From the NCBI RefSeq assembly GCF_018324685.1, contig NZ_AP023354.1, positions 3,224,001-3,288,000 on the forward strand: a DNA stretch of 64,000 nt, given 5' to 3'. The position numbers and the translations under genes are program-made. Shown piece by piece: positions 9,147-19,509 of the stretch. Positions within the stretch are counted from its first letter, which is position 1. Each line of letters begins with the position of its first letter. The stretch is from Actinocatenispora sera. GTDB lineage: Bacteria > Actinomycetota > Actinomycetes > Mycobacteriales > Micromonosporaceae. The notes under the pieces were generated by a model. The model was not told the origin of the DNA and searched no databases. It saw only the letters and a program-made list of their open reading frames with translations.

Positions 9147-10493
9147 GTGACCGACGGCAGCACGAGCGGTTTCCCCGACCCGCAGTGGTCGAGTGGTGGG
9201 CAGCGCCCACCGACCGCGTGGCCGGGCGGCGCGCCGCAGCCCCCGACGCCACCGCCACCGTCCCCACCGCAGCGCTCGTCGGCCTGGTGGTCCAGCGGCG
9301 GCGGTCACGATCCGTGGCGAAACCCGCAGACCCCGGCGGTACTGCTGCACCAGACCAACGGTGAGCCGGGGCCGCCGCTCGATCCGGTCCCCGACCCGCC
9401 GGCGCCCGGTGCGGCGCCCCGCCGTTCGGTCGGGCTGGCGGTGACGATCGTGGTCGCGCTGCTCGCCGGGGCGCTGGGCGGAGCGCTCGGCTACCTCGGC
9501 GCCTCCGGCGGCGGCACCGGCCACGGCGTGCTCGGCGCCTCCGCGACCGACAAGCCGAAGGCCGCCGACCGGGCCCCCGAGTCGGTGTCGGCGGTGGTCA
9601 AGAAGGCGTTGCCGAGCGTGGTGACGATCCTGATCCGGACCGACAAGATGGAGGGCAACGGCTCCGGCTTCGTCATCTCCTCGTCCGGCTACATCCTGAC
9701 CAACAACCACGTCGCGGCGGCCGGTTCCGGCGGCGAGCTGAAGGTCGCGTTCTCCGACGGGACCACGGCCGACGCCACCGTCAAGGGCACCGACCCGGAG
9801 TCCGACCTGGCGGTGCTCAAGGTCGACAAGAGCGGGCTGACCCCGATCAAGTTCGGCGACTCCGACCGGATCGCGGTCGGTGATCCGGTGATCGCGATCG
9901 GCGCGCCGTACGGGCTGTCCAACACCGTCACCACCGGCATCATCAGCGACCTCGACCGGCCGGTGATCACCGGCAAGGACGAGAGCAGCGAGGCGTACAT
10001 GGCGGCGATCCAGACCGACGCCGCCATCAACCACGGCAACTCCGGCGGCCCGCTGCTGGACGGTGCCGGCCGGGTCATCGGCGTCAACACCGCCATCCGC
10101 ACCGCGGACGAGTCCGGCTCGGACGAGAACAGCGGGGGGAACATCGGCCTCGGCTTCTCCATCCCGATCAACCAGGCCAAACGGGTCGCCGACGACATCA
10201 TCCAGACCGGCAAGGCACGCCGCACCGTGATCGGCGCCACCGTGGACAGCTCGTACGACAGCACCGCCGGCGCGCGAATCAACAAGGTCGTCGGCGGTGG
10301 CCCCGCGGACAAGGCCGGGCTCGAGGACGGCGACGTGATCGTGCGCTACGACGGCCAGCTCGTCGGCTCCGGCACCGATCTGATCGCGTTCGTGCGCAAG
10401 GACGCGCCGGGCACGGTCGTCCCGGTCGAGTACGAGCGGGACGGCGCCAAGCACAGCGCCAACGTCACCCTCGGTGCCGCCACCCAGAACTGA
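9147..10493 (+). CDS. htrA: HtrA/DegP-like membrane-anchored serine protease with PDZ domain
   Basis: The 448-aa protein has a Pro/Gly-rich cytoplasmic N-terminus, one membrane span at about residues 95-117, and an S1C protease domain with His188 (TNNHVAA), Asp220 (ESDLAVLKV) and Ser299 (HGNSGGPLL). One PDZ domain occupies about 365-445. It should degrade or refold damaged proteins outside the membrane and take part in envelope stress. The GTG at 9147 follows GGGGAGAGGTGG; an upstream GTG at 9102 is possible. tatB follows after 170 bases. Confidence 0.94.
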   Translation: MTDGSTSGFPDPQWSSGGQRPPTAWPGGAPQPPTPPPPSPPQRSSAWWSSGGGHDPWRNPQTPAVLLHQTNGEPGPPLDPVPDPPAPGAAPRRSVGLAVTIVVALLAGALGGALGYLGASGGGTGHGVLGASATDKPKAADRAPESVSAVVKKALPSVVTILIRTDKMEGNGSGFVISSSGYILTNNHVAAAGSGGELKVAFSDGTTADATVKGTDPESDLAVLKVDKSGLTPIKFGDSDRIAVGDPVIAIGAPYGLSNTVTTGIISDLDRPVITGKDESSEAYMAAIQTDAAINHGNSGGPLLDGAGRVIGVNTAIRTADESGSDENSGGNIGLGFSIPINQAKRVADDIIQTGKARRTVIGATVDSSYDSTAGARINKVVGGGPADKAGLEDGDVIVRYDGQLVGSGTDLIAFVRKDAPGTVVPVEYERDGAKHSANVTLGAATQN

Positions 10494-10663
10494 CCCGGTC
10501 GGCCGATCCGATACCTCCGGTTCGTCGTCGGTGCCGGGTTCGCGCGGCGAGGTCGGCGAAGAGGCACCGACCGCGGAGTCCCACACCGGTCGGCCCGGTG
10601 CGTAAGGTGGGTGCGTTGCCCGGGGTTCGCGACGACCCCGGGCCCGCAGGGTGAGGAGCGTGG

Positions 10664-11053
10664 ATGTTCGACAGTCTCGGCTGGCCGGAGATCTTGGTGC
10701 TCGTCCTCATCGGCCTGTTCATCTTCGGCCCGGACAAGCTGCCGAAGTTGATCTCCGACGGGGTCAACATGATCCGGCAGTTGCGCCGGATGGCCACCAA
10801 CGCCACCGGCGACCTGTCCCGCGAGCTCGGCACCGACATCTCGCTGGAAGACCTGCACCCGAAGACGTTCGTGCGCAAGCACATCCTGTCCGAGGACGAC
10901 CAGGACGCCATCCTGCGGCCGTTCAAGGAGGTCTACTCGGAGGCCAGCGACACCGCCGGCTCCCTCGACCTCAACTCGGCACTCAACGACGACGAGCCGG
11001 CGGCCGACGCCGGCCCGCGCCGGCGCCCCCGCTTCGACGTCGACGCCACCTGA
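10664..11053 (+). CDS. tatB: Sec-independent translocase subunit TatB
   Basis: The 129-aa product has the TatA/B pattern: a short N-terminal membrane helix (WPEILVLVLIGLFIFGPDKLPKL), the FGP hinge, an amphipathic helix and a charged, disordered tail. The extended second helix and the position directly after htrA point to TatB rather than TatA. TatB is the receptor, with TatC, for twin-arginine signal peptides such as that on the hydrolase at 13595. GAGGAG stands seven bases before the ATG. Confidence 0.93.
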   Translation: MFDSLGWPEILVLVLIGLFIFGPDKLPKLISDGVNMIRQLRRMATNATGDLSRELGTDISLEDLHPKTFVRKHILSEDDQDAILRPFKEVYSEASDTAGSLDLNSALNDDEPAADAGPRRRPRFDVDAT

Positions 11054-11056
11054 GCG

Positions 11057-12013
<957 letters not shown>

Positions 12014-12146
12014 GCGTCCCCCCGGCGTCGAGTCGGCCACCTCGGCCGATCAGGGCGCCGAGTCTACGACGGCCCCCCGACGTTTTCGGGCTGCTCGCGT
12101 CAGCTCCGACCGAATGACCGATGACGATCCCGCGGCCGAGGAGAAC

Positions 12147-12214
12147 GAGCGGGCGATCAGGCTCGGGAGGGCGAGCGGGCGATCAGGCTCGGGAGGGCGA
12201 GCGGGCGATCAGGC
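12147..12214. repeat. 26-bp tandem repeat overlapping the end of mrp
   Basis: A 26-bp unit beginning GAGCGGGCGATCAGGC occurs at 12147-12172 and, identically, at 12173-12198, then in part at 12199-12214. The partial copy contains the mrp stop codon (TCA at 12209-12211 on this strand). So the gene end has been duplicated outward twice. No coding role is seen for the extra copies. Confidence 0.85.
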
Positions 12215-13357
12215 GGGGGAGAGGCCCAGGGAACGGCCGGCCAGGCTCTCCCGGCGCACCGCGAGCCGGTCGGCCACCGCCGACAACGCCACCGCGGCGG
12301 GCGACTCGGCATCGGACAGCACGACCGGGTCACCGGCGTCGCCGGCCTCCCGTACCCGGGTGTCCAGCGGGATCTGGCCGAGCAGCGGCACCTCGGCGCC
12401 GATCGTGGTGGACAGCGTCTCGGCGACCCGGGCGCCCCCGCCGGCGCCGAAGACCTCCATCCGCTCCCCGGACGGCAGCTCCAGCCAGGACATGTTCTCC
12501 ACCACGCCGACCAGCCGTTGGTGGGTCTGCAGCGCGATCGCGCCGGCCCGCTCCGCCACCTCGGCGGCGGCCAGCTGCGGCGTGGTCACGACCAGCAGCT
12601 CGGCGGTGGGCAGCAGCTGGGCGATGGAGATCGCCACGTCGCCGGTGCCCGGCGGCAGGTCGAGCAGCAGCACGTCCAGATCGCCCCAGTACACGTCGGC
12701 GAGGAACTGGGTGAGCGCCCGGTGCAGCATCGGGCCGCGCCACACCACCGCCGCGTTGCCCTGGGTGAACATCCCGATGGAGATGACCTTCAGCCCGTGC
12801 GCCGCCTGCGGCGGCATGATCATGTCCTCGACCCGGGTCGGGCGGTCGGTGACGCCGAGCATCCGCGGCACCGAGTGGCCGTAGATGTCCGCGTCGACCA
12901 CGCCGACCGACAGGCCGCGGGCGGCCAGCGCCGCGGCCAGGTTGACCGTCACGCTGGACTTGCCGACGCCACCCTTGCCGGAAGCCACCGCGTACACCCG
13001 GGTGCGCGAGCCGGGCTGGGCGAACGGGATGACCGGCTCGCCGCCACCCGCGCTGCCGCGCAGCTTGGACTGCAGGTCGCGGCGCTGCTGCTCGGTCATC
13101 ACGCCGAAGTCGACCCGGACCGAGGTCACCCCCGGCACCGCGCCGACCTCGCGCGAGATGTCGGTCTGCAGGGTGTCGCGCAGCGGGCAGCCGGCGACGG
13201 TCAGCAGCAGGCCGACGGTGACGCCGCCGTCCGCGTCGATGTCGATCGAGCGGACCATGTCCAGCTCGGTGACGGGGCGGCGGATCTCCGGGTCCTGCAC
13301 CTTCGACAGTGCGGTGCGGATCTGCGGTTCGAGCTCGGCAATGGCAGGGGCGGACAT
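12209..13357 (-). CDS. mrp: Mrp/NBP35-family iron-sulfur carrier ATPase
   Basis: The 382-aa protein has an N-terminal MIP18 (DUF59) domain at residues 8-95 with the conserved Cys of VAGCPLRD. A deviant Walker A motif of the MinD/Mrp class (ASGKGGVGKSS, residues 125-135) follows, then DADIYGHS and DLPPGTGD. The family carries or assembles Fe-S clusters. The segment where Mrp proteins often have CxxC reads NMSWLELPSGERMEVFG and lacks cysteines, which I also recall for mycobacterial Mrp. The ATG at 13357 is preceded by GGGGA. Its position downstream of tatB matches the mycobacterial order. Confidence 0.95.
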   Translation of the reverse strand: MSAPAIAELEPQIRTALSKVQDPEIRRPVTELDMVRSIDIDADGGVTVGLLLTVAGCPLRDTLQTDISREVGAVPGVTSVRVDFGVMTEQQRRDLQSKLRGSAGGGEPVIPFAQPGSRTRVYAVASGKGGVGKSSVTVNLAAALAARGLSVGVVDADIYGHSVPRMLGVTDRPTRVEDMIMPPQAAHGLKVISIGMFTQGNAAVVWRGPMLHRALTQFLADVYWGDLDVLLLDLPPGTGDVAISIAQLLPTAELLVVTTPQLAAAEVAERAGAIALQTHQRLVGVVENMSWLELPSGERMEVFGAGGGARVAETLSTTIGAEVPLLGQIPLDTRVREAGDAGDPVVLSDAESPAAVALSAVADRLAVRRESLAGRSLGLSPA

Positions 13358-13594
13358 GTTCCCCATGCTACGAGCCCGTTCGCGGTTCGCCCGCCGAGGT
13401 CGACGTGACCCGCGGCTCGTCACCCTCGGACCGGCCGCCGGCTCCTGCCCGGTCGTGCCCGACTCGTACCGTTCCCTGGGGGATGTTCCGATCCCGGACT
13501 GCGCTGGCAAGGGGGAAAGCCCGCGGAAAGGGTTTACCTGGCCCATTCGACTGGTGCAGGATTCCTTCGACATCTGGACGGATGGAGGACACGC

Positions 13595-15403
13595 ATGTCC
13601 GAGATTTCCCGACGGTCATCGGTTTCCCGGCGGTCGCTGCTGCTCGGCGGTGCCGGTGGAGCCGCCGCCATCGCGCTCGGCGGTACCGGCGCCCTCGCGC
13701 CCGGCGCCGCCGCCCAGGCCGCGCCGGTCGGCCACCGGGGCGACCCACCCACCGCCACCGAGGCCGACATCCGGTTCAGCCCGGGCCGCACCCTGCGCAG
13801 CGGCCGGCCCGGCCAGGTCGGCCTGGTCGGCGACACCGTCCAGGCGATGCCGGACGACCTCGCCCGCTACCTGACCACCACCCCGGAGAACCCCAGCCAC
13901 CCGATGTACGCCGGCGCCGCGGTCATCGCCGTCAAGGACGGCGTGATCGTGCAGCACGCCGCCGTCGGCGACGCGGTGCGCTACACCCTCGACGGCACCA
14001 CCGTGGTGGAACTGCCGGAGTCCCAGCGCATCGCCGCCAGCACCGACACCATCTGGGACCTCGCCTCGATGTCCAAGCTGTTCACCGCCACCTCGGTGAT
14101 GCAGCTGATCGAGCAGGGCAAGGTCGACCTGAACGCGCCGGTCGTCACCTACCTGCCGGCGTTCGCCTCGCACGGCAAGTCCGACATCACCGTGCGCAAC
14201 CTGCTCTGCCACACCAGCGGGCTGATCCCCGACCCGATTCCGTCGCTGTGGGCGGGCTACCAGACGATCCCGGAGCGCAAGGCCGCGATCCTGGACACCA
14301 CGCCGTCGGCGCCGCCGGACACCCAGTACGTCTACTCCGACCTCAACTTCCTCACGCTCGGGCTGATCATCGAGACGATCAGCGGGCAGAGCCTGGACGT
14401 GTACGTCCGGGAGCACATCACCGAGCCGCTCGGCCTGCACGACACCATGTACAACCCGCCCGCCGCGCTCAGGCACCGCGTCGCGGCCGAGGAGTACGAG
14501 CCGTGGGCCGACCGCGGGCTGGTCTGGGGCCAGGTGCACGACGAGAACGCGTGGGCGCTCGGCGGCGTCGCCGGACATGCCGGCGTCTTCTCCACCACCC
14601 ACGACCTCGCCATCTTCGCCCAGATGTACCTCAACGGCGGCCGGTACGGCCGGGCCCGGATCCTGAAGGACGAGACCGTGCGGCTGATGCTGCACGACTA
14701 CAACGGCGCCCAGTTCCCGTACGACACGCACGGGCTCGCCTGGGAACTCGGCCTCAACTGGTACATGGGTGCGCTCGGCTCGCCGGTCACCTTCGGGCAC
14801 ACCGGCTACACCGGTACCTCGATCGTGGTGGACCCGCTGTCGCACTCGTTCGTCATCCTGCTCACCAACCGGGTGCACCCGAGTCGCGACTGGGGCTCCA
14901 ACAACATCTCCCGCCGCGTCGCCGCCGACGACCTCGGCCTGGCGCTGCCGGTGCAGGCCACCCACCACGCGTACTACAGCCGCACCGACCACGCGGACAG
15001 CACGCTGACCGTGCCGGTCCCGGACGGGGCGACCACGCTGCGGTTCCGCCTCTGGTACGACACCGAGCCGCTGTCGGACTTCCTCACCCTGCAGGCGTCC
15101 GCCAACGGCACCGACTTCACCGGGCTGTCCTGCGACCTCGCCGGCGGCCCGTGGTCGTGGACGGCCGGGGACGGCTCGGTCAACGGGTACGGCGGCCGGC
15201 GCTGGCTGTCCGGCACCGCGCAGGTACCGGCCGGCACCACGGCGCTGCGCTGGCTGTACGCCACCGACCCGAACTCGCAGGGCCGCGGCGTCTACGTCGA
15301 CGACGTCACCGTACTGGGCAGCCACGGCGTCCTGTTCGACTCGCGCCGATCCGCCGACGCGGCACGGATTTCGCTCATCGGCTGGACGCGGCTCGACGGC
15401 TGA
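13595..15403 (+). CDS. Tat-exported serine hydrolase (beta-lactamase/esterase family, class C fold)
   Basis: The 602-aa protein starts with a twin-arginine leader (SRRSSVSRRSLLLGG) followed by an Ala/Gly-rich hydrophobic stretch. The hydrolase domain has SMSK at 158-161 as the Ser/Lys pair, YSDLN as the Tyr motif and HTGYTGTS near residue 400 as a KTG equivalent. This is the fold of DD-peptidases, esterases and AmpC. About 150 C-terminal residues form a beta-rich module resembling extracellular binding domains. GGAGG lies nine bases before the ATG. A true beta-lactamase role is not implied. Confidence 0.9.
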   Translation: MSEISRRSSVSRRSLLLGGAGGAAAIALGGTGALAPGAAAQAAPVGHRGDPPTATEADIRFSPGRTLRSGRPGQVGLVGDTVQAMPDDLARYLTTTPENPSHPMYAGAAVIAVKDGVIVQHAAVGDAVRYTLDGTTVVELPESQRIAASTDTIWDLASMSKLFTATSVMQLIEQGKVDLNAPVVTYLPAFASHGKSDITVRNLLCHTSGLIPDPIPSLWAGYQTIPERKAAILDTTPSAPPDTQYVYSDLNFLTLGLIIETISGQSLDVYVREHITEPLGLHDTMYNPPAALRHRVAAEEYEPWADRGLVWGQVHDENAWALGGVAGHAGVFSTTHDLAIFAQMYLNGGRYGRARILKDETVRLMLHDYNGAQFPYDTHGLAWELGLNWYMGALGSPVTFGHTGYTGTSIVVDPLSHSFVILLTNRVHPSRDWGSNNISRRVAADDLGLALPVQATHHAYYSRTDHADSTLTVPVPDGATTLRFRLWYDTEPLSDFLTLQASANGTDFTGLSCDLAGGPWSWTAGDGSVNGYGGRRWLSGTAQVPAGTTALRWLYATDPNSQGRGVYVDDVTVLGSHGVLFDSRRSADAARISLIGWTRLDG

Positions 15404-15471
15404 GCCAAGATGACGGCAACCGGCCGCGTGCCCTTTCCACCCCTTGGGGCGCGCGGCCGTCGTCTCGGCTC
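15402..15471. terminator. Long imperfect hairpin after the serine hydrolase
   Basis: GAGCC..AGA.GACG and CGGCCGCG on the left pair with CGCGGCCG and CGTC.TCTCGGCTC on the right, around a centre of CTTTCCACCCCTT. No U-tract follows, which is normal for high-GC actinomycetes. The hairpin begins at the stop codon of the hydrolase and ends 46 bases before the GNAT start. Confidence 0.45.
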
Positions 15472-15516
15472 CGGCGCAGCACCCTGCCCGGGCCGTACCG
15501 GACGGGGGTGGTGCGG

Positions 15517-16056
15517 GTGAGCCGGGAGATCGTGACGTGGTCGGCCGACGAGGTGCTGGCCAACGCCGATCGGCTGGCCGCCGTCTACGGCGTCGCGTTC
15601 GCCGCATACGGCGAGACCGACGACGACACCGCCGCGTTCCGGCACCGGTCGCTGCCCACCCACGCCCGCCGCGACGACTTCCGCTGCGTCGTCGTGCTCG
15701 ACGACGACGAGCTGATCGGCTTCGGCTACGGCTACCAGGGCGCGCCCGGGCAGTACTGGACCGACCGGGTCGCCGACCTCGCCCCGCCCGCGGTGGTCCG
15801 CGGCTGGCTCGGCGGGCACTTCGAGGTGGTGGAGCTCGCCGTACTGCCGGCCAGCCAGGGCCGCGGCCTCGGCGGCGCGCTGCACGACGCGCTGCTCGCC
15901 GACCTGCCCCACCCGGCCGCGCTGCTGTCCACCTGGCAGTACGACACGCCCGCCCGGCGGCTCTACCTGCGCCGCGGCTGGCAGCCGCTGGCCGAGCTGC
16001 CCGACGCCACCCTGATGGGTACCCGCCTCCCGTTCGGCGCCGCTCGACCCGCCTGA
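15517..16056 (+). CDS. GNAT-family N-acetyltransferase
   Basis: This 179-aa protein carries the GNAT acetyl-CoA loop in ELAVLPASQGRGLGGALHDALL (motif A, Q/RxxGxG/A) and the C-terminal strand pattern ARRLYLRRGW. It transfers an acyl group from acetyl-CoA to an amine on an unknown substrate in the cytosol. The GTG at 15517 has GGGGG at a suitable distance; GTGs at 15511 and 15532 are alternatives. It stands alone, convergent with the membrane protein at 16129. Confidence 0.88.
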   Translation: MSREIVTWSADEVLANADRLAAVYGVAFAAYGETDDDTAAFRHRSLPTHARRDDFRCVVVLDDDELIGFGYGYQGAPGQYWTDRVADLAPPAVVRGWLGGHFEVVELAVLPASQGRGLGGALHDALLADLPHPAALLSTWQYDTPARRLYLRRGWQPLAELPDATLMGTRLPFGAARPA

Positions 16057-16128
16057 CCCGGCCACCACGTCGATCGAGGTCCCGTGCTCGGCGGGCCGGG
16101 TGCGACCCGCCGATCGGCGGGCGCGGCC

Positions 16129-17388
16129 TCAGCCGGCGTCGCCGGCGTCCGCGCTCGCCGGAGGGTTGGCGGGCTGCGTCGTCGGCGCCTCGCTGCTCGG
16201 CGCCTCGCTCGGCGAGGGCGCGGTGCTGTGCGTCGGGGTCGGTGTGCCGGTGCGCGCCGGCCCGGTACTCGGCTGGCGGCCGGGCGACGTGCTGTCGCTC
16301 GGGCTCGGCGCGTTCGAGCCGCTCGGACTCGGGGATCCGCCGCTGTCGCCGCCGTCGTTCGCCCCGGTGGTCGACCGCCCGTGGTGGCTGCCGCCAAGGA
16401 CCGCGCCGGCGGTACTGCCGCTGTCGCCGTGACCCCACAGCGCCGAGAACGACGTACCCATCAGCGCCTCGATCCCGGTCAACGCGCCGAAGGCGAGCAC
16501 GAAGATCAGCGCGGCGCTGCCGGCCAGGATCGCCACCCGCCGGGGCAGCGACCGCCGGCGCGGCGCCCCGTAGACCCCACCCGGCCGGCGCGAACCGCCC
16601 GTCCTGGCGCTCTCCGCCGCCCGCTGGAGCGGCCGGGTCGGCGAACCGCCCGCCCGGGCGCCCACCGCCGTCCGCCCGAGCGGCCGGGTCGGTTCGTTGC
16701 TCGGGTCGAGCGGGTGGGTCGGTTCGATGGTCGTGTCGAGCGGTCGGGTGGCCTCGTCGTTCGGGTCGAGCGGGCGGCTCGGTTCGCCGCCGTCGGGCTG
16801 CGGTACCGCGGCGCGCAACGGCTGGCTGGGTATCCGCGCCGTCGCCGACACGACCGGGGCGGAACCCGTACCGGCCCTGCCGGGCGCCGTCGCGCCCGTG
16901 CCACCGGCCGCCGCGACGCCCTGGCCGGCCTCGGCGCCCCGGACGGTCCCGTGGCCCTGGCCAGGCTCGGCGCCCCGTACCGGTGCCGTGCCCCGGCCCG
17001 CCGGGTCGGTGCCCGTGGCGGTACGGCTGGTCCCGGCGGTCGTGGCGCCGGCGAGGGCGGCGGCGACGCTGCCGATCGCGGCCTGCGCGTCGCCCGCGGC
17101 GGCCCTGGTGGCGCCGTTGCGCCGCAGCACCTTGACCTGCGCGCCCTTGAGCGTCTCCGCGCCGCGCTTGAGCGACGCGGTGTAGAGCGCGTTGCCCACC
17201 GTGGCGACGACGCTGACCAGCGCGGTACCCACGATGGTGCCGGCGACGCCGAGCGCGGACGCGGCGACCGCGGCCGAGACGGTGGCGGCGACCGACGCGA
17301 CGATCTGTACCCCGGACAGCTCGATGCGGCGCCGCTTGCTGCGAGTCGCGGGCTCGCCGGTGGCGGCTCGGGTCTCGTCGGGGGGCAC
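16129..17388 (-). CDS. Membrane protein with RPLD-type repeats and Ser/Pro-rich tail
   Basis: The 419-aa product has a first hydrophobic region at about residues 28-68 (VASVAATVSAAVAASALGVAGTIVG..) and a second at about 285-307 (VAILAGSAALIFVLAFGALTG). Between them lies a low-complexity segment with repeats of the type TRPLD/THPLD/TRPLG, and after them a Ser/Thr/Pro-rich tail probably outside the membrane. I do not recognise a family. AGAGGA precedes the GTG. In the mycobacterial equivalent of this neighbourhood, between Mrp and DUF1003, a membrane protein gene also occurs, but I cannot show that they are homologous. Confidence 0.75.
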   Translation of the reverse strand: MPPDETRAATGEPATRSKRRRIELSGVQIVASVAATVSAAVAASALGVAGTIVGTALVSVVATVGNALYTASLKRGAETLKGAQVKVLRRNGATRAAAGDAQAAIGSVAAALAGATTAGTSRTATGTDPAGRGTAPVRGAEPGQGHGTVRGAEAGQGVAAAGGTGATAPGRAGTGSAPVVSATARIPSQPLRAAVPQPDGGEPSRPLDPNDEATRPLDTTIEPTHPLDPSNEPTRPLGRTAVGARAGGSPTRPLQRAAESARTGGSRRPGGVYGAPRRRSLPRRVAILAGSAALIFVLAFGALTGIEALMGTSFSALWGHGDSGSTAGAVLGGSHHGRSTTGANDGGDSGGSPSPSGSNAPSPSDSTSPGRQPSTGPARTGTPTPTHSTAPSPSEAPSSEAPTTQPANPPASADAGDAG

Positions 17389-17581
17389 CGTCGTCCTCTC
17401 TGGGGGCAGGGGAGGACCGGCACATCGGTGGTCGTGGCCGGACCTCGTGGCCCTTCTACTGTGGCCGCGACCTGCTGGTTCGTTCAGTGGTTCGGGACCG
17501 ATGTGGGAGACGACACCGGATCCCGGTTACGCACGCCACTGCAACCGCGACGCACCGTGTCGACGCCGACGCGGACCGACG

Positions 17582-18103
17582 TCACGGCTCGGGCGTGGCC
17601 GCCGGTACCGGGTTCGGTGGGTCCCGGCGGTCGATCTCCTCGATGAGCCGGGACAGCTCCGAGCGGACGAAGTCGCGGGTGGCCACCTCGCTCAGCGCGA
17701 TCCGCAGGGCGGCGATCTCCCGGGCCAGGTAGTCGGTGTCCGCCTTCTGCGCGGCGGCCCGGCGGCGGTCCGCGTCCGCCTGGATCCGGTCCCGGTCGTC
17801 CTGCCGGTTCTGCGCCAGCAGGATCAGCGGCGCCGCGTACGACGCCTGGGTGGAGAAGAACAGGTTGAGCAGGATGAACGGGTACGGATCCCAGCGCATC
17901 CCGGCCAGCCCGATCAGGTTGAAGCTCACCCAGAGGATCACCACCACCGTCATCACCACGATGAACTGGGCGGTACCCATGAACCGGGCGGCGGCCTCGG
18001 CGAACCGGCCGAACGTGTCCGCATCCCAGCGCGGCAGCCGGAACCGGCCCGGGACCCGCGGCTGGTCCAGCCGGCCACGTACCGGCCGCTCCCCGTCAGG
18101 CAC
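17582..18103 (-). CDS. DUF1003 membrane protein
   Basis: The 173-aa protein has the DUF1003 core: two membrane helices (QFIVVMTVVVILWVSFNLIG and PFILLNLFFSTQASYAAPLILLAQNRQ) with the signature YPFILLNLFFS. A charged coiled-coil tail of about 60 residues follows. Function is unknown. The GTG start lies inside the last codons of the MgtE-like gene (8-base overlap), so the two are probably translated together. Their pairing, seen in many Actinobacteria, hints at a shared role in divalent-cation handling. Confidence 0.92.
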   Translation of the reverse strand: MPDGERPVRGRLDQPRVPGRFRLPRWDADTFGRFAEAAARFMGTAQFIVVMTVVVILWVSFNLIGLAGMRWDPYPFILLNLFFSTQASYAAPLILLAQNRQDDRDRIQADADRRRAAAQKADTDYLAREIAALRIALSEVATRDFVRSELSRLIEEIDRRDPPNPVPAATPEP

Positions 18104-19346
18104 GGTCCCGGTCCCGCCAGTCCTCGGGCAGCAGATGGTCGAGCACGTCGTCCACCGTCACCACCCCGACCAGCCGGTTCAACTCGTCCACCACCGGCAT
18201 CGCGACCAGGTCGTAGGTCGCCATCTGCCGGGTCACCTCGGCGATCGGCGTCTGCGGACCGACCGGGTCCAGGTCGTCCACCACCACGCCGCCGACCAGG
18301 TCCGACGGCGGTTCCCGGAGCAGCCGCTGGAAGTGCACCATGCCCAGGAACCGGCCGCTCGGGGTCGCCGCCGGCGCCCGGCTGACGAACACCTGCGCGG
18401 CCACCACCGGCGACCGCTTCGGCTCCCGGATCGCGGCCAGCGCCTCGGCGATCGTCACGTCCGGCAGCAGGATCACCGGATTGGTCGTCATGATCGACCC
18501 GGCGGTACCGGCCGCGTAGTCCATCAGCCGCCGCACCGGCGCCGCCTCCGCCGGCTCCATCAGCGCGAGCAGCTCGTCCTTCTCCGGCTCCGGCAGTTCG
18601 GCCAGCACGTCGGCGGCGTCGTCCGGGTCCATCGACTCCAGTACGTCCGCGGCACGCTCGACGCCGAGCGACTCCAGGATCTCCACCTGGTCGTCGTTGG
18701 GCAGCTCCACCAGCACGTCGGCCAGCCGGTCGTCGTGCAGCGCGCCCGCCACCTCCAGCCGGCGCCGGCCGGACAGGTCCTGCAGCGTGTTCGCCAGATC
18801 CGCGGCGCGCATCTGGTCCAGCACCGCGAGCAGGTTCGCGGTGCCCTGCTCACCGGCCGCGTCGGACAACCCGGTGACCTGCTCCCAGTCGACCTGGCGC
18901 AGGTGGCCGCGCCGGCCCAGGTGGGTCGGCGTCGCGCGCACCGCCAGCCGGCGCAACGTCCACTCGCCGGACCGCTCCTGCTCCATCCCGACGTCCACCA
19001 CGCTGCCCGGCCGCGGGTCGCTGCCCGGCTCGGTGACGCTCACCCGCCGGTCCAGCAGGTCCTCCAGGACCAGCACCTCGCCCGGCTTCTTCTCGAACCG
19101 CTTCAGGTTGAGGGTGCCGGTCGACAGCAGCACCGCGTCCGCCTCGATCGTGGTGACCCGGCCGATCGGTACGAAGATCCGGCGCCGAACCCCGATCTCG
19201 ACCACCAGGCCGACCACCCGCGGCGGGGCGTTGCCGGGGCGCATCCGGGCCACCGCGTCGCGCACCCGGCCGACCTGGTCGCCGTTCGGGTCGTACACGA
19301 CGATGCCGGCCAGGCGCGCCACGTACACCCTGGTCGCCGCTGCCAC
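18096..19346 (-). CDS. MgtE N-domain/CBS protein without transporter domain
   Basis: The 416-aa protein has an N-terminal PRC-barrel-like part (residues 1-90, RLAGIVVYDPNGDQVGRV), the MgtE intracellular N domain of helical repeats (LADVLVELPNDDQVEILESL, AADVLESMDPDDAADVLAELP), and two CBS domains at about 285-405. The five-helix MgtE channel domain is missing, so this is a soluble Mg2+-sensor-like protein rather than a transporter. It overlaps the downstream DUF1003 membrane gene, which could be its partner. The GTG start has only a weak ribosome site. Confidence 0.92.
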   Translation of the reverse strand: MAAATRVYVARLAGIVVYDPNGDQVGRVRDAVARMRPGNAPPRVVGLVVEIGVRRRIFVPIGRVTTIEADAVLLSTGTLNLKRFEKKPGEVLVLEDLLDRRVSVTEPGSDPRPGSVVDVGMEQERSGEWTLRRLAVRATPTHLGRRGHLRQVDWEQVTGLSDAAGEQGTANLLAVLDQMRAADLANTLQDLSGRRRLEVAGALHDDRLADVLVELPNDDQVEILESLGVERAADVLESMDPDDAADVLAELPEPEKDELLALMEPAEAAPVRRLMDYAAGTAGSIMTTNPVILLPDVTIAEALAAIREPKRSPVVAAQVFVSRAPAATPSGRFLGMVHFQRLLREPPSDLVGGVVVDDLDPVGPQTPIAEVTRQMATYDLVAMPVVDELNRLVGVVTVDDVLDHLLPEDWRDRDRA

Positions 19347-19509
19347 GCCGCCAGCCTAACGACTCGGTGGACGGTAGCGGCGCAAACGCCGCGCCAGGCG
19401 CATTCGGCGTGTGCCGCGCGTCCCACTCCGGTACCGCTGGCCGCGCTCGGGGTCCACTGTGGCCGGAGTGGCACTGTCCGGACCCGGCCCGGGGCTCTAC
19501 GGTTTCGGC

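Noticed and set aside
13595-15403. Antibiotic-resistance beta-lactamase
   Set aside because: The fold is shared with DD-peptidases and esterases. The extra C-terminal module and general sequence fit that broad family better, so resistance is not claimed.
13616-17425. A 1269-codon open frame on the minus strand
   Set aside because: It runs through the Tat-exported hydrolase, the GNAT gene and another frame of the membrane-protein gene. No motif or ribosome site supports it.
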